Of a stretch of DNA of 64,000 bases, positions 1-13,600 are shown one piece after another (position 1 is the first letter of the stretch; every line of letters begins with the position of its first letter). Below the pieces are notes generated by a model. It searched no databases, was not told the origin of the DNA, and saw only the letters and a program-made list of their open reading frames with translations. A program made the position numbers and the translations under genes. Source of the stretch: Tanypteryx hageni (Eukaryota > Arthropoda > Insecta > Odonata > Petaluridae); NCBI GenBank assembly GCA_028673005.1, contig CM054117.1:51953870-52017869 (forward strand), in the 5' to 3' direction.

Positions 1-1289
1 GTTTATACTATGCCTCAGAAAGGTTAGATTCAATTTTCCAAAAGATCATACAGTGTAGAGGAGATAACAAGGAACTTCTTTTGCAAAATCAATGCTAATT
101 ATTTATCTAAACATATGGGACTTATTAAGGAAAATAAATAAAATTTAAAATTTTCTTGCACATCCAAGTCAAAATCAACTTCTGATACAATAAAAACTAA
201 ATAGTGCCGAACAACATTCTTTTGTTGTTTGACAGAAATAAAAATTATCTGAACTGGTTAGTCTCGCAATTAAAACGGTTGTTGATGCAGTAGTAGTAGT
301 AGAAACTCCGTTTTGCCATTTATTTTTAATATTAAGGGTTATTATATACAATAAAAATGTTAATAGAAAAAGTAAAACAATTTAAAGTAGGTACCTAACA
401 AATACATGTAACTACAGAAAGTACCAAATGGTGCTAGTGACTGTTTGTCGATTGAAAGTTTAATATATGCATAATCATAAGGAATAGGTGAAGTGATTAT
501 AACCCAACTTTACAGTCATCAGCAATTTTAACAATTACTGGATTAGTGTGAGGATCCTTTCAATAAAAACAAAAATCAATAATTTCAAAAATTGATAATG
601 TAATACCATGCATAATAATCCCAAAACTGTCTTGAATTTAAGAAATGAAAGCTTCCAAAAGAGTAAATATGTTTCATATTCCATACTTTACAAATATGCA
701 ATTGGTAACTTAGCATTGAGATTCTTGATTTCCATTGGCAAAAAGAAAAATGCAACCACCCATGTCTTTCCTATGCAATTACCAAAACTTTATATAATCA
801 TTAATTGTCAAAAATATTTAATAAACCAGAAATTACACTCTATTACATAAGCATACGGACATTTATTTTGCCCATGCTTTGTTAACACATAAAGAAAAAC
901 TGAATTTCTAAATAAAAATATATTTAAGACAAAAACACAGGTAATATCCGATCATTGGTTCAAAACTTGCATCTTGCTCCAAATCTGACATGTGTATTTT
1001 GCACAAATTAATTATACATTCAAGAGGCTTTAGTTTTATTTTTTGAATAGCCAAAGCAAACAGACACTACTTTTCATATTTGGATACGATATTTCAGAGC
1101 ATAAAAATGATAGGCAGATGGAAGTTGTCGATATGAAGTACAAAATCAGTTATAAGCATCCGAAGCTCAAATTGTAATTTCTCATGATCACTTCTTCAAA
1201 CAGTTTGACCGGCATTTATTTCCCTAATTACAAATTGAAGCAATGACATCACCTTAATTAAGTTAACATTACAAAATAAGGCTACGGAT
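1..1289. other. Region downstream of PSMD4: 3' UTR and flank
   Basis: No gene seen. The first part left of the stop codon must hold the PSMD4 3' UTR. On the minus strand an AATAAA hexamer lies at 1215-1220, about 70 bases past the stop, and is the nearest candidate polyadenylation signal. Further hexamers lie near 860 and 1035, so the true 3' end cannot be fixed by eye. The 80-codon plus-strand open frame at 608-850 has no recognisable domain and is probably chance. Confidence 0.5.
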
Positions 1290-1645
1290 TTACTTCCGTT
1301 TTCCCCTTTCATGATCGGATGATCCCTTTTTGTCACTCTTGTCCTGTGAAGAGGAAGAAGAAGATGCCTCCCCACGCTTCTCCTTCTTCCCCGCTCCCTC
1401 CTTCGACTCCTTTTCAGCTATGGCGGCAGAGACATGGCCGACAGCCTGACGGACGGCCTCACTCTGTGGATCCACGCCTGGAAGGTTCTCCAACACACTT
1501 TGAAGGAAAGCAGGATCACTCATCACCTCGGAGATGTCGTCTTCTACATCACCCGCAGCATCATCACCACCAGACACTTCAACTTCCATTGGAGTTTCAC
1601 CACTTCGACTTTTACCAGGAGAGTCAACTTTGATAGCTTGATCCT
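1290..1645 (-). CDS. PSMD4: PSMD4 terminal exon 9
   Basis: Starts after CTGCAG. It includes an acidic stretch, the conserved [17 protein letters not shown] block, and a low-complexity tail with a run of six Ser before RGKRK and TAA. It is separated from exon 8 by a 10.4-kb intron. Confidence 0.95.
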
Positions 1646-4600
1646 CTGCAGTGGATAAAAAATATCCCAAGATAATCACAAGGAATTCAGTTTGGTTGAA
1701 CTTCTGGATGCTTAAAAAAAATTAATCTTTATAATGAAATAAAACTCATAACAAATGCTTATACATGACAAGACGTTAATGTAAAAATTTTATCAACCAA
1801 TAAAGCAAATAATAAACATAAATACAAAAAATAGCTTATTTATAATGCCAGAAACTATATAGTTACCAAAAAAGTGAATAATGTATTTACTGTAAGCCAA
1901 CCATTTTTCCTGTTTTACCCATTCAGAAATGCCTGTTGGTTTACAATTGAGTTCATTCTAAAATAAATGTAGAAGTAGGGTGAACTTAACACTTGACCGT
2001 CAGGCATATTTTCATGCAGCCTCTTCTCTGTATCGAGCATTTTTTTATTAAATGCATTGTAATGTATAATTATACTTAAACTATTGTAATTTCCCAAGTA
2101 CTCAATATTTTCAAGTCAAATTTGGAATGGGTACTGATTATTATCTATATTATAACAGTTTCATCAAATTTAAATTTATTTACAGTTACGGTTAGTACAA
2201 AAGTACAATTCGTGAGTATAAAAGTACAATTCGTATATTTTAGTTTTGTTACATAATTTTATTGAAAATGCAATCCTAATGCAGTCATAATTACACATAA
2301 AAACATTTTGTAAGTCTCTATCATAGTAATTGGTCACAGTATGGAAACGCTCAAAAAGATACAAATGAGAGACTACACATGACGAACTAACGCTTGAAGC
2401 ATTTCCTTTATCATATCTCACAGTCCAGCTATAATAGTTACACTGATTTGTAAGGTGGCAGTAGCCTACAATGCCTACAAGGATACCCAAATGCATAGTA
2501 CAACATGTGCTGCCATCAACAGGGCAGCTGTGAAGCATGTAATGATGCGTTTCCTAACGCGTAGGCAAAATACGTATTAATACGTGTCCTGACTACAATG
2601 GTCAGGCGGTGAAACACATAGTACTACGTTTCCCAACGATAAAGTGTTAAAACTCATGGGGTACATTGGGACAAGAGAGACAGAGGGTGGAACAAAGAGA
2701 TTTATGTGCAAAATAAAGCATAAAATCCATTGTTTATTGATAATAATAAAAATTTGCAATTAACAAACAGCTTCGCCCATTCTCATCCACTCACACCTTA
2801 AGGCCACACAAGGTTTTTTTCCAACTGAGTCCAGACGGGAAAAATGCAGGGAATGGATCCAATAGAAACAGTCTTAGACGGTCACACACATGAAAATTTC
2901 CCACTGAGTTAGCAGAAGTGCTGCGTTTCAGGGTCACCCACAATAGGATTGCAACTCGCTGCATTTTTAATATGAATTTTGGACGTAGCTAGGTGATGAC
3001 ACCAGAGAATTTTCCTCTGCTGAAACTTCTCAACTACCTATGTTTCTTAGCGTGCACGTACTGTAGGGTGTCCCTTAAATTTTAAAACTGAGAAAAGTAA
3101 CTTGGTCAACATATTAAAATATGCTTTGTGGTTACAAAACGCTTCTGTTTAAAGTGTTTTGAAGTAGGAAATTTTTTAGAGGTCTCTCATGGGGCCTAAA
3201 TGCAGTAAGATTGAACACTTCACGAAAATTTCAACCATTTTGACGTATCTCTAACAGTTTCGGCGGAAATATCCATTAAAAGCTCGCATCCGAGTGCCGT
3301 GGACGGGCGGCGCCGGCGCGAGCAGCGGGTGCTGAGGTGTGGGAGAGGCGTGCGGGCTGCGGGAGGCGATGGGAAAGGGGGGAGAGACGAAACAGTATTG
3401 GATAATTTCAGCGAGGCAATTGAAGCAGACGACCTGTTTAAAAAAATAACGAATAAAGCTAGAGGAAACAAAACTTTATTGTTATATTTAGAAGATTTTA
3501 AACACCGCTTTAAACACTAGCTTATTCTGCCGTATCATTAATTGTTATTAGTAAATTTATCCAACTGCTTGGAAGTTGGTTTTTTCGAGCCCTTCATGAT
3601 GGAGTGAGACTGGGAAGACACCTGCAGAAGATCTTGAAAGACTTCCTCCTTGTTTGTGACTTTCCGGTTGTGCGTCTGCATTAGCTTTACAGCACGCTCG
3701 GCATGGTCGTTCAACACGTGCATATTTTGCACCACTTCCCGTGCTTCTTGGTACTCCTCGTTGTCAAACCAAGTGGACGGGTCAAGATCCAAGAAACCTC
3801 GAGGGATTTCAAGGATTTCAAAGAAGTCCATGCTATTCTTGATGAAGAGAACTTCCATGCCATCAAGTTCTTCTGCCAACATCGGGAGACGTTTGGGAGG
3901 ATCTGGGAGGCCCTGACTATTCTTTAGGTTTTTGATGAAAGCTTTTTTCTGCTCCACAGAGATTCTTCCGTCAAACAAAGAAATGGGCACCAAAGTCTCA
4001 CTCAGATACCACAAATGTCCCGATAGTTTTCGCAGAGCAACAGTGGCGCCTGGAGGATCAATGGCTTTCCATTTGGACAAATCACCGATTAGTTCCATGT
4101 CATTCTTTGGAGAACCGATTGCATCAGGGGCATGGTACCAACACTTCAAATACACACGTACAAAAAAAATATTCACGTGAAGGAGTCCCTTTTCTTCCCT
4201 CTTGGTTAGATGGAGTTGGTCCTTAAACATCCACAGTTTTAGGGAGTAGATAGCTTTACTCATCCACCTTGCCTTGTGGAAAGCCCCTGGGGCCATGAAT
4301 TTGATGAGGGTGATTTGAATTTAAAAATAATAATAATATTATTATAATCTTACCGGAAGCACTCAACTTTGATTCATATTTAGCCTTGTACTTCTCCTGG
4401 CATTCGGTTCGCTACTGCAGGCGAGCCTTCTTAGCAGCAAGTTCTTCCTCTGCAGCGGCCAGTTTAGTATCCTTTACTGATGTGATGGATCCTTGTCTAT
4501 TTCGTAATCTCTGGGCAATGAGGAACTCTTTGTCCTCCTCATTGCTCATTACATCCAAAGCATTGGATACCGCAATGTCAAAAATTTTGCCCAAGTTTTC

Positions 4601-7600
4601 CTTGAATTCGGCTTCTCTCCTCAGTTGGGGTCAGAATCACGACGTGTGTGGTTCTTCTTCACAAGGATCCACTCATCAAACAGTTCTTTTATCTTTTGAA
4701 AAACATGCACTTCTTGTATCACAGGAATGCGAGACTTAACTGTCCAGAAAGGGAGAACAAGCCGAGCAGTATCCCAAGCACTCACGGTGACAGATTTCTT
4801 CAGCACTTTGTGATGATAAAAGAATACCTGAAGAGTTTCTTTAACGTTTGGCAATTTGCCTTCCCGAAATTTATCGCACACATCTCCGATATATAGGACA
4901 CTTGTCGTGGATCTTGCCACGACGCTGGCCATCTTTTGGCAGACTGGACGCAGCGACGAACGAAATCAAGCGATCATAGCTGGCGGTGCGAAAGAACTGA
5001 CTATGGCAAGATGTCAGAACTCACCAGTTCAACAATACTTGACAGGTCGCAACACGCTGCACTACGCTGGATAGGTCACATGCATCACGTGGCCAGCTGT
5101 ATTTCCCTGCACGCGGCCCGCATGCCCCCCCTCCCCACCCACACCTCAGCAGCCACTGCTTGCGCCGGCGCCGCCCGGCCACGGCGATCGGACGCGCGCT
5201 TTTAATGGATATTTCTGCCGAAACTGTTAGAGATACGTCAAAACGGTTGAAATTTTCACCCTAAAGAGCTGTAACTCAACTGATTTACCATGACACAGGT
5301 ATTTCTAACCCAAAAAGTGAAGTGTTCAATCTTACTGCATTTAGGCCCAATGAGAGACCTCTAAAAAATTTCCTACTTCAAAACGCTTCAAACAGAAGCG
5401 TTTTCTAACCACAAAGCATATTTTAATACGTTGAGCAAGTTAATTTTCTCAGTTTTAAAATTTAAGGGACACCCTAACGTACTGCGCTTTTGTTTATACA
5501 TCCATATCATGATAACAAAAATGTCATTGGAATGGAGTCTCTTTCAAAAATAAATTTCAACAATTCTGAACATTTTGTTTGCTCAATGTATACCTCTAAA
5601 TCATGGGTGTCCAAACTGTGGCCACCGGACCGCATGTGGATACTTTCACGATTCTGTGTGGCCTGCTCAATGATTTTAATTTTTAATGTATTTGCGGCCA
5701 TTTTTGAGAGAAAAATACCAAAATATTTTCAATTGTCGTAATTTTATTTGTTTAAATATATATTCATATTGTTTTAGCAATATGGCCAATTAAAGTTTTT
5801 TAATTCTAGATTTCCTTTGGTAAGGGTGAATGTGTTTTTGGAAAAAAACACCTTCTTTCTGGGACTTGTTTGGCAGTTCTTTCCTCGCTTGTTATTTATT
5901 TATCCTCTTTTCACTCACTCCTACCCCATCCCCCTCTTTTGTATTCACTATTTCTCAGCAGTCACTTGACTTCTCAGTCATCCAAACACTGCTCTTCCAT
6001 TTCCTTCTCCTTCTTCTCCCCTCCCTTTTTCATCCTTAAGGTCCAATCACACTTGGAAGAAATGCTGCAAAGCGAAGCACAGCGAAGAGAAGACACCGTC
6101 TCACACTTAAGAGAAGGAAGTCGAAGATTTGGGGGATTCCTATTATGAATACGCCCAAATCTTCATGATGATTCCCAATCTCCAGTGAATACCCCTATAC
6201 CTTCACAGTGATCGCACAAAACTTCACCTCGTGACATCAGGCGAAGCGAAGAAATATTCTCCCCAAGAAATTCTTTTTGCTTCTCCTCATTTCCATTCCC
6301 TTTGCTATGTCTAAGTGTGAAGCAGGTCCATTTAACTCTTTGGTAAGAATATTTTTCTTGTAGCTGCACTTCTCTTCACTTCGCTGCATTTTTCCCAAGT
6401 GTGAGCAGACCTTAACTCTTCCAAAATTTGTTTGATTTCTTCAGTCGCCCTACGATGTTATGATATGTTGTTCGTGAAAATTAAAAATTTTTAAAAAACC
6501 AATTACGTCACAGGGTTGGAAAAGCCTTAGTGTTAAATTATTCTACAGGGATATCAGTTGCTTTGCCATACCCATTAATTCCTACATAAAAGTAAACTTT
6601 CATATTTTTTCCTTGACCAGGCATGGCTAAACTTGATATTCTTGGAACCGCATATGAAATTATTTGTAAATTCAACAGCCAGAACACGCCTGAGAGCCAC
6701 AGAGAATAGGTTAAAGAGATATAAGGCACAAATAACACTTTAAATATGTATTTTGTATTGTTAACATGCCAATTTTACTAACATATTAACTTATATCTGT
6801 CTTACCGCCACTAATTCCTTTGCCTTTATATCAATTCGAGCCAGAGATTGTTTTCGATCATGATTTATAAATTTGATTGTGAGCTGCAGTTAAGCTGTCC
6901 AAGAGCCGCGATATGGTCACCCCTGCCCTAGATAATGGCATGCTTGGATGAATGCTAAGTTCACGATTCTTCCGCTCTTTTATAATGACTTTTTAAGGGT
7001 CAAGCATGACAGGATGAGCTTGCTCATTATATTATATGATGAAGTACAAAACAATTTGTGTTGGTAATAATTCCTGAGTAAAAGATGAAATACAGTGGAA
7101 CTTCCATAAGTCGAACTTCAAGGGAAACAAAAAATATTCGAGTTATAGAAAATTCGACTTATGGAAATATGATTTTCCTGTAGAGATTTTGCCCAGTAAA
7201 ATTAATTCACTTCAAATTATGGAAAATTTGAGTTATAGACGTTCAAGTTATGGAAGTTCCACTGTAATATGTTTGAATTATTTGTAAATGAAAAAAATTG
7301 CATATATTTCAATAATAAGAAACAATTTTAAAGCATTAATAACGTAAAACTTTGATAATACCGTATTTCTCGGCATATAAGACACGCCGGATTTTTAGAA
7401 GATTTTTCAGGAAAAAAGTATTTTGGTTCACCAAGGCAGTTAGAAAGGGCCACATCGTGTATTATTTCCAGCTGTGATTAAGTCTGTATCAGGCAACATT
7501 TACAGATAATATTATGGCATGATAACAGTTAAATATAACGTTTTTAGATAAAATTAATTTGTAAAATAAATAGGGGTGATATAAAACATAAATAATTGCT

Positions 7601-10600
7601 TTGAGACTTGTATAGTTAAATGTGCCCTGCTTGAACTTGGCAGTCATATTAATTAGGTTGCCGGAGTGGGCCATAAATGTCACAAGTATAGATACCCTTT
7701 ACCAATAGTACTTACTGAAACTTAAGTGCAAGATGATATTTTAATTCCTAATAAATTGAATGCATTTCAAATCTACTGCTCACTTACAGACACATCTCTG
7801 TGATCTTTCAATAGATGGCACTAGTCCTTGGCAATCGAAATTGTATCAGATGTTTACGATTATGTATGCAAGGAAGTAGAAAAAATAGCTTCTACGTAAC
7901 TGTTGTTTCACTTTTACTGACTCACATGATTTCTGTGAGTTTTTGCATATTCAATCACCTGAAGCTTATAGCATAGGGGATCTTTTTGCTTTTGTAGCCA
8001 TTGTGATCTCAATACACCTAATGGTAATTATTCTAGGTATTTAAAAATTTTTAATCACATCTACTGCAATTATAATGTTCTGCGGAATTAATCGCGTTAT
8101 TCAATGAGCCCATTAGTAATTAAAACATATGACTATCATCAAAAGTGCAGCAAAATTGTAACTACTGCAAGCAGACATATAATAAAGCGCAATAATAAAA
8201 ATATGTATATGGAATTCACGTTGCATTAGGTATTACTGTATATATTAATAAAATTTTTATTATTAATAATGTATATTTTAATGTTTTTGCAACGAATTAC
8301 TCTTAATTGTTTCATTTTGGGGATGAGTGAGTTCGTTAGTGTTAGTATTGAGAACGAATTTTTCTGAAAAAAAAGCGTCTTATATGCCGAGAAATACAGC
8401 TATTGCTGGATATCATTATTTTCCTCTCTAACAATAAGATGACTTTTAACCTTTAAAGGACTAGTGTGCATTTAAATGCATGCTGGGTTGTAGGGTCCAG
8501 CAGTCATGCGTGCATTATAATGCATGCTGAGTCACAAGGACTTCTCTGCTCGCTTAGGGATCGCATATGTCCTTGAGAGGGCAACTGGTTGCTCCAGTCG
8601 CCCTGTAGATTGATATGGGATATCTCGGGTATGAAAATATTGCAGTGCAAATGCATATAATGTTGACCTAAGCATTACAAAAATCAAAGGAAATTGGGGT
8701 TCTCTCCTGAATTACCTGTCTACGGAGAGAGAGAGAGACAGCTATGCAGCAAGTGAGTCCTTCCCTCTCTCACACCTGTCTTCATTCACTTTCACACTGA
8801 TATCATAAAAACCAATATATTCTCACTTATTTCTTCATTTTTGCAAGTAAGGTCTTTTCATTTATTTTCCAGACGACATTCACGAGATGCACCAATTTTC
8901 AAAACTTTATAAATTTTTTATGCTATTTTGGCTAACTTGACCGGACTGAAGGAGCAATAAAAAGGAGCAGTTGGGTCGGTTTATTGCAGGATATTCCCGA
9001 AAACCCTCTCCTCAAAATTTCTATACTCCTCGGCCATATAGTCGGGGAAAATAACAGTAATATCTATTTTTGAGTTGTGCGTATTCCTGCTAGGCAGGCA
9101 ATTCCAAATTTGCAGAAACGCATTGGTTGACACCACAGACAGTCGTCCTCAAATCACTGCATTATGCGGCAGCAGTGACAATGGGTTTTCTTTCGACAAG
9201 ATTTCATTCTCTTGTAAAGTCAGTATTTTATTCTTTATTTGCTTTTCTTGTAAATGTTTGCGATGAAATTTTATTATGTTGTGGCTTCTTTATCTAATCC
9301 ACACACAGCAGTTCGTCAAGCGGGATGGCTGCACTCGTAAGACACTTGATGGAGGAGGATTTGAGTGCTCTTTCCGCCCACACTGCCCTGCGAGAAAGAC
9401 CTAATTACCTCATTGTTAGTTTGGGGCATTAAGAGGCCAAAAGAAATAGGTAAGCGCTGGCCAGCTAAGGGAAAAACATTGCATTGCCGCGTGTGTTCGT
9501 TGTGATGAAGAGACTCACACGAATTTCTAGTGCGGAAAATGCGACGTTATACTCTGCATAATATCCTGCTATGAGGAATATCACACAAAATGTCCTTTTA
9601 AGATTGTGCATGTAAAAATTCCTATATTATTAAAATATGTTTTTTCTTGTTATATTTTAAAACGTACATTTATCAAAATACATTCCGGCTATAGTACAAC
9701 TTTTTGGCTACAAAATGCTCTTTACTTGAATGAATTCTGACAATTAGTTTATAAGTTATGAACATTTGTTTGCAGGTATACATTTTTGGTTTAAATACTC
9801 AAAATTAAATCCAGCTGTGTGCACCCACAGCGGGGATTTAAATCCGTACGATAAAGGTTAAACATGCAGATTTCTGAATGACTTCGCAAAAGTTTTTGCA
9901 GGTGCCATTAGTAAAAATAAATAAATTAAAAGCTAAGCATCTTCAAATGTATACAGAAGTGTTTAAAAAGATAGAAGCTTTATGAAATCATTTTGTAGAT
10001 CAGTGATTCTGAACATTTTTATGTATATAACTTTTCCCAAATGAAACTGTATTGGCTGGCAAACAAACTGGTGAACAGAAGAGAAAATAACAATTATTAC
10101 TACCAATATGAATCTTCAGGTCAGCTAACTGGCAATCTTTATCAATGATATGTAAATTTTTAATTGATAAGTGCAAAAATACATACTAAAATATACATTT
10201 CAGTGTCGATAGGGATGTCATAAAGACTACGTTGCTACACTATATACAAATAACAAAACAAAGCAAAATGCAGCAAAACAAATCAGAATAATCCTTCACA
10301 GCAACTGAGTGAGTTCAAGGGCATTAATATTGCCATCAAACATCAACCAACCAAATGTTCACCTACAAATTTGTTGATGTATGAATTGCACAGCTTGTTT
10401 AATAGAATCATAATCAAACTGCACAAAATATAATTATTTTACAGTTAAGCACACATCATCTGATTTCCAAATAGTTTTAAACATTTTTATTAAGTAAACT
10501 AAAAGGAAATTAACTTGGAATACTATAGTTACAAGTCATGGCGTATCTTCGTTATTTAGGTTATGTGCCATGCTTGAAACTCCATTTTGAAAATCTGTGG

Positions 10601-13600
10601 ATCATGTTAGTCCTGTATTACAAGATGATGCATGAAGTTTTAGTAGGTATGTATTAGGTTCAGTTTTCTCACGTGTTGTGAAGTTAGTTTACTCCAGACT
10701 TTTTCAAGCCTAAAACATTCTCTCTCACACTGGAAAATGGAAAAGCGAAGGAGAAGAAAGACATTTTCCATTGAAGAAAAAGCCCAAAATCCTTTTTTAA
10801 CGTTAAGAATAAACTACCCTTCATTTTTGTGCAATATCATTTTTATGAAAAAAAGGGTCTGCAAAATATGATATATTGCACAAATACGATATATCATTCA
10901 ATTGTATGTATGCGTTTTGGCTCTAGGACAGCGAACAGACAGACGGCCTGGCAAAAACCACTTTTATGGATGTTTGTAGAAAATTACAGTTGGAGTTCAA
11001 TTTCTACAAACAGCTTTAACTTTAACGGAATCAGGGACACCTAAAACATGCATTTCCATCAAAATCTTGAAGTCGAATTTTTTCAAGATTACAATACTTT
11101 TTCAATATATTACGTATATGAGAAAGTAAAAACTGCCGGGTTTAACAACTTTTTAAGTATAAAATTCAAATGAACTAAAAATTAAAAAGATAAAATTTAG
11201 GACATACTTAATAAATTTTAATTTAACTTAAAAAGTTGCTCAACTATAATTATGTCATCACAAATGATAATGGCAAAAAATAGGAAACAAATGAATTTTA
11301 AGTTTTGGAAATGGTTGCCAGCACATCACTGCTGATATAATCTGATATTCAATTATTTTAAATAGAAAGTCAAGCAGCTATTTGAGTTTGATTAAAATTT
11401 ATTAGGTGTTCTAAAATGTATTTTTTAATATTTAGTACATTTGAATTTGTTATGAAAAAAGTTGTTTAGGATGAAAAATTTATTTTTTAATAAATTTTAT
11501 TCTAAATTCACCTTTCAAAGACAATTATTAGAACATAAATTAAGAGCTACTTATTACTAATCTGATTTGTGATTTTCATGTCTACTTACTCTTAAAAGTT
11601 ATCATGCTGACCCCTTAAAATAATTCTTTTTTTCAATTGGAACAATACCCACATAATAACTAAACATTTTAACCATTTATGGAAACCTGTGTGTTTATAA
11701 TTATTATACTTCAAAGTGACAAAATTTCTCCAAAACAGGAAAAAGGGCAAAGATTTATTTATGGATAAATAAACTCTAACTATATTGCTAAGAAGATAAT
11801 TATATCATCAATCCAAATAAGATTAATATTCAACTTCTTTAATTGAGAAAGCATAATCATTCAACACCTCAGAGATCTACAGATAAAATTTAGTATATCC
11901 TACAGTATGAGATGGTATGAGAATAATGATAAAAGCAATACCATTAAAAAATTAGGATACTGTAAAAATAATTTCACCTCATGGATAAGTTTTACTCTTG
12001 GTAATAAAATGGCCCAACTTACGTGCATCTTGCATAGACATGTGCATGGCAAATGCTATTTGCTCCTCTTCACTCATATGGTCAAAATCAGGTAGACTAG
12101 ATGTCCCAGTTGTTGCTGCTACTGCAGGAGGTGCATGAGGTGGAGAGGCAGCAGCTGCCGCAGGAGTGACCGTCGGCTGTGTGGCAGTGTCTCTACCCTC
12201 CAAAGACATAGCCAAAGCTCTCTCTAACATGTCTTCTTCACTTGCAGCTATCAAAAATTATTTACAGAATATAATGATTTATTATTTACATGTTAATGGA
12301 AGACAATGAATAATTAATATTTTTAAAAAAATTGAATTTTAATCAACCCTTGCCAAAATGAAATTGACATGTTTATGGCAGTACATTTTTCAATGTTGAA
12401 CATATATTAAGTATAAATGCTGCACAAATGATAATACTCTGCCATATGATACACATCATTCACTATCAACAAAATATCCATAATAATATTATAAACAGCC
12501 CATAACTTCACTTACCATCCAATTTCTTAGACACCAACTAGACCCAACCATTGTGGAGGATCAATATTCACTCAATATACTGGGTGTTCCTTTTATATCG
12601 AGTCCCGCTCTGACAGATTGCATGAGCACAATGTGTCAGCAACTGAGTGCACTGTGCCTGTTAGCGAACTTGTGACGACCCACTGTTTTTTTCAGGCAGA
12701 ATCTATCCCTAAGTAGTTACCCTTAGCTCTCAAACACTCTTTGCACATTTTATAGATGCTGCTGGACATGTCTCAGTTCTTTGATTGTGATGCTCACAAC
12801 TGTTTGAGGAACATTTTCCTTCAACTCTTATTCTGGGGGAGGGTTGCTTTTATACACTTCATCTTTCATCATACAAAATCAACCACTAGGTGCAGACAGT
12901 CCAAAAGAACTGGCAGACGACATATAGGGGGCACAGCACACTCAGCTGCCAAGACATTGCTCTCAAAGTGGCTCATCAGAGAGGAAATGACAAACCTAAC
13001 ACCATGTATTTGCACCAAATAATAATTAAAACTCCGAAAAAATGAAAATATATACACTCAAGTGATGTACAATATCCTCCCTATTATCATTATAAATAGC
13101 TGCTTCTTACATATATAGGGTACATATATCATATAAAACCTAAGGTACTTCTAGAAGAGTTACAGAGCTAAAATTTGGCATGAAGATAGATCATTGGGTA
13201 TAACTTCTGGGAAAAATACGAAATTCTAGAAAAGTTATATTTAAGGGTTATTTTTGACCCCAATGTCCAATTTTAAACGCCCATAAGAAAAGCATTGAAA
13301 ATGCTGCCAGGATATATAAAATTGCTTTTTTAAATTATTTACAACTAACAAAGAGAGGCTACGGACTGTAACTCACAGATTTGGTTCATATTCTACCAGT
13401 GGAGAGTATAGGTCAATATAAGAATAACTTTTCGGAATTTCCGGCCAATGGCTTTTAGTTTAAGAGAAATAATTAATTAAAAACTACAAAAATGGACCCA
13501 TTTACCTAAATACTTGTAGCTTCACTCTCCCTTACAATAGAGGCTGTAGCATAGAGGTAACATGTAGGGATCGCATTCCGTACTTTTGGCGTTCAAGACT

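Larger units (their letters stand above)
3064..5476 (-). mobile_element. DNA transposon with 300-bp-plus TIRs, 8-bp TSD and uncharacterised gene
   Basis: The element begins TAGGGTGTCCCTTAAATTTT and ends in its exact reverse complement. It is flanked by a perfect direct repeat ACGTACTG at 3056-3063 and 5477-5484. The left inverted repeat runs to about 3372 and the right from about 5102. The right one holds about 65 bases missing from the left, next to the shared AAAATTTCAACC. The inner ends of both repeats are GC- and CpG-rich (GGGCGGCGCCGGCGC), unlike the surroundings. The minus strand between them carries a broken gene (4338-4932 and 3538-4296). An 8-bp duplication is shared by the hAT and P superfamilies; the TIR length is unusual for hAT. 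The superfamily is undetermined. Confidence 0.9.

Noticed and set aside
1319..1658. Plus-strand frames opposite PSMD4 exon 9
   Set aside because: Antisense shadows of the exon; no start context or domain.
3220..3520. Short frames in the left TIR of the 2.4-kb transposon
   Set aside because: They lie wholly or largely in the inverted repeat and have mirrored counterparts near 4936-5205.
12590..13030. CTGGGTGTTCCTTTTATATC as a mariner-type terminus
   Set aside because: It resembles such ends, but no partner terminus or coding was found.
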